The notes beneath the pieces are model-generated. The model made no database searches. It was not told where the DNA came from and saw nothing but the letters and a program-made list of their open reading frames with translations. A DNA stretch of 6,560 nucleotides from an uncultured Burkholderiales bacterium (GTDB taxonomy: Bacteria; Pseudomonadota; Gammaproteobacteria; Burkholderiales; Burkholderiaceae_C), in the NCBI GenBank assembly GCA_903953985.1, contig CAJBLW010000389.1:1-6560 (forward strand), given 5' to 3'. Below are positions 6,352 through 6,560 of this stretch, piece by piece. A program made the translations under genes and the position numbers. The number at the start of each line of letters is the position of its first letter. Position 1 is the stretch's first letter.

Positions 6352-6560
6352 AATCGAACTTGGGTGTGAGAGCGCCGAGGTCGCGCGTTGCGAGGACGCC
6401 TTTCCAGACGCCCGTTCCGTAGGCGACATCGTCAGCAAGTTTGAGTGCGCAATACGTCACCGGATCAACCTTGGGCTTTTTTGAAAACCAACTGGTGAGA
6501 GAGGGCAGAACTATCGCAGCCAATATCACGCGACGACCACGTCGACTCACTAGGGCAATC
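6350..6560 (-). CDS. C-terminal fragment of a putative actinobacterial-type glycosyltransferase (3'-end only)
   Basis: The frame is open from the right edge of the window to a TAA at 6350-6352, about 69 codons, so only a C-terminus is seen. A GTG at 6548-6550 could start a 66-residue protein, but nothing like a ribosome site precedes it and the frame stays open beyond it, so a longer gene is likelier. The segment reads RRGRRVILAAIVLPSLTSWF, then KPKVDPVTYCALKLADDVAY, then GTGVWKGVLATRD. A hydrophobic stretch, then D-P-x-x-Y, A-D-D-x-A-Y-G-x-G-V-W and a basic end resemble, from memory, the C-termini of actinobacterial GT2 glycosyltransferases such as the mycofactocin-associated MftF type. No catalytic domain is in view, so this identity is tentative. 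Codon use differs from the genes to the left: five of eight Leu codons are CTC and two Ile codons are ATA. It faces lptC tail to tail and does not belong to the LPS operon. Confidence 0.5.
   Translation of the reverse strand, partial: IALVSRRGRRVILAAIVLPSLTSWFSKKPKVDPVTYCALKLADDVAYGTGVWKGVLATRDLGALTPKFD

Noticed and set aside
6281..6484. Plus-strand frame of 67 codons after lptC as a candidate lptA or small gene
   Set aside because: It starts with GTG without a ribosome site, does not resemble LptA (no signal peptide or OstA-type strands), and lies opposite the more protein-like minus-strand frame.

Overview
The window looks like chromosomal DNA of a betaproteobacterium of the order Burkholderiales, most likely family Comamonadaceae (a Limnohabitans/Rhodoferax-type freshwater organism would fit). 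The reasons are the GC-rich coding with Leu mostly CTG/TTG, the protein sequences themselves, and a Kdo/LPS-transport gene order (kdsD-kdsC-lptC) lying divergent to a Kef-type antiporter gene and an apt gene. The genus is an inference from sequence feel, not from a search.

Layout. (1) 1-756, plus strand: the C-terminal ~250 residues of a LivM-type branched-chain amino acid ABC permease; its N-terminal part lies outside the window. (2) 785-820: a perfect 16-bp hairpin with an A-tract and a T-tract, a bidirectional terminator between converging genes. (3) 837-4004, minus strand: a probable operon read right to left, kefB-like cation/H+ antiporter, then apt (5 nt away), then a small cupin dioxygenase gene (85 nt further on). 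(4) 4005-4091: a short divergent promoter region. (5) 4092-6254, plus strand: a tight operon kdsD-kdsC-lptC with a 1-nt gap and an ATGA overlap. KdsD makes arabinose-5-phosphate, KdsC removes the phosphate from Kdo-8-phosphate, and LptC is the inner-membrane anchor of the bridge that carries finished LPS outward, so Kdo synthesis and LPS export are coupled in one transcript. (6) 6255-6560: the expected lptA and lptB do not follow. The stretch instead holds the tail of a minus-strand gene whose protein looks like the C-terminus of an actinobacterial glycosyltransferase, with different codon use.

Most of the window is ordinary housekeeping. I see no phage, IS element, CRISPR array, RNA gene or new multi-gene system. 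The points most worth checking are the break in gene order and composition at the right end (a chimeric assembly or a real insertion), a probable leaderless start for kdsD, and the translationally coupled kefB-apt pair, in which the second enzyme makes AMP, a nucleotide that has been associated with the Kef regulatory domain.
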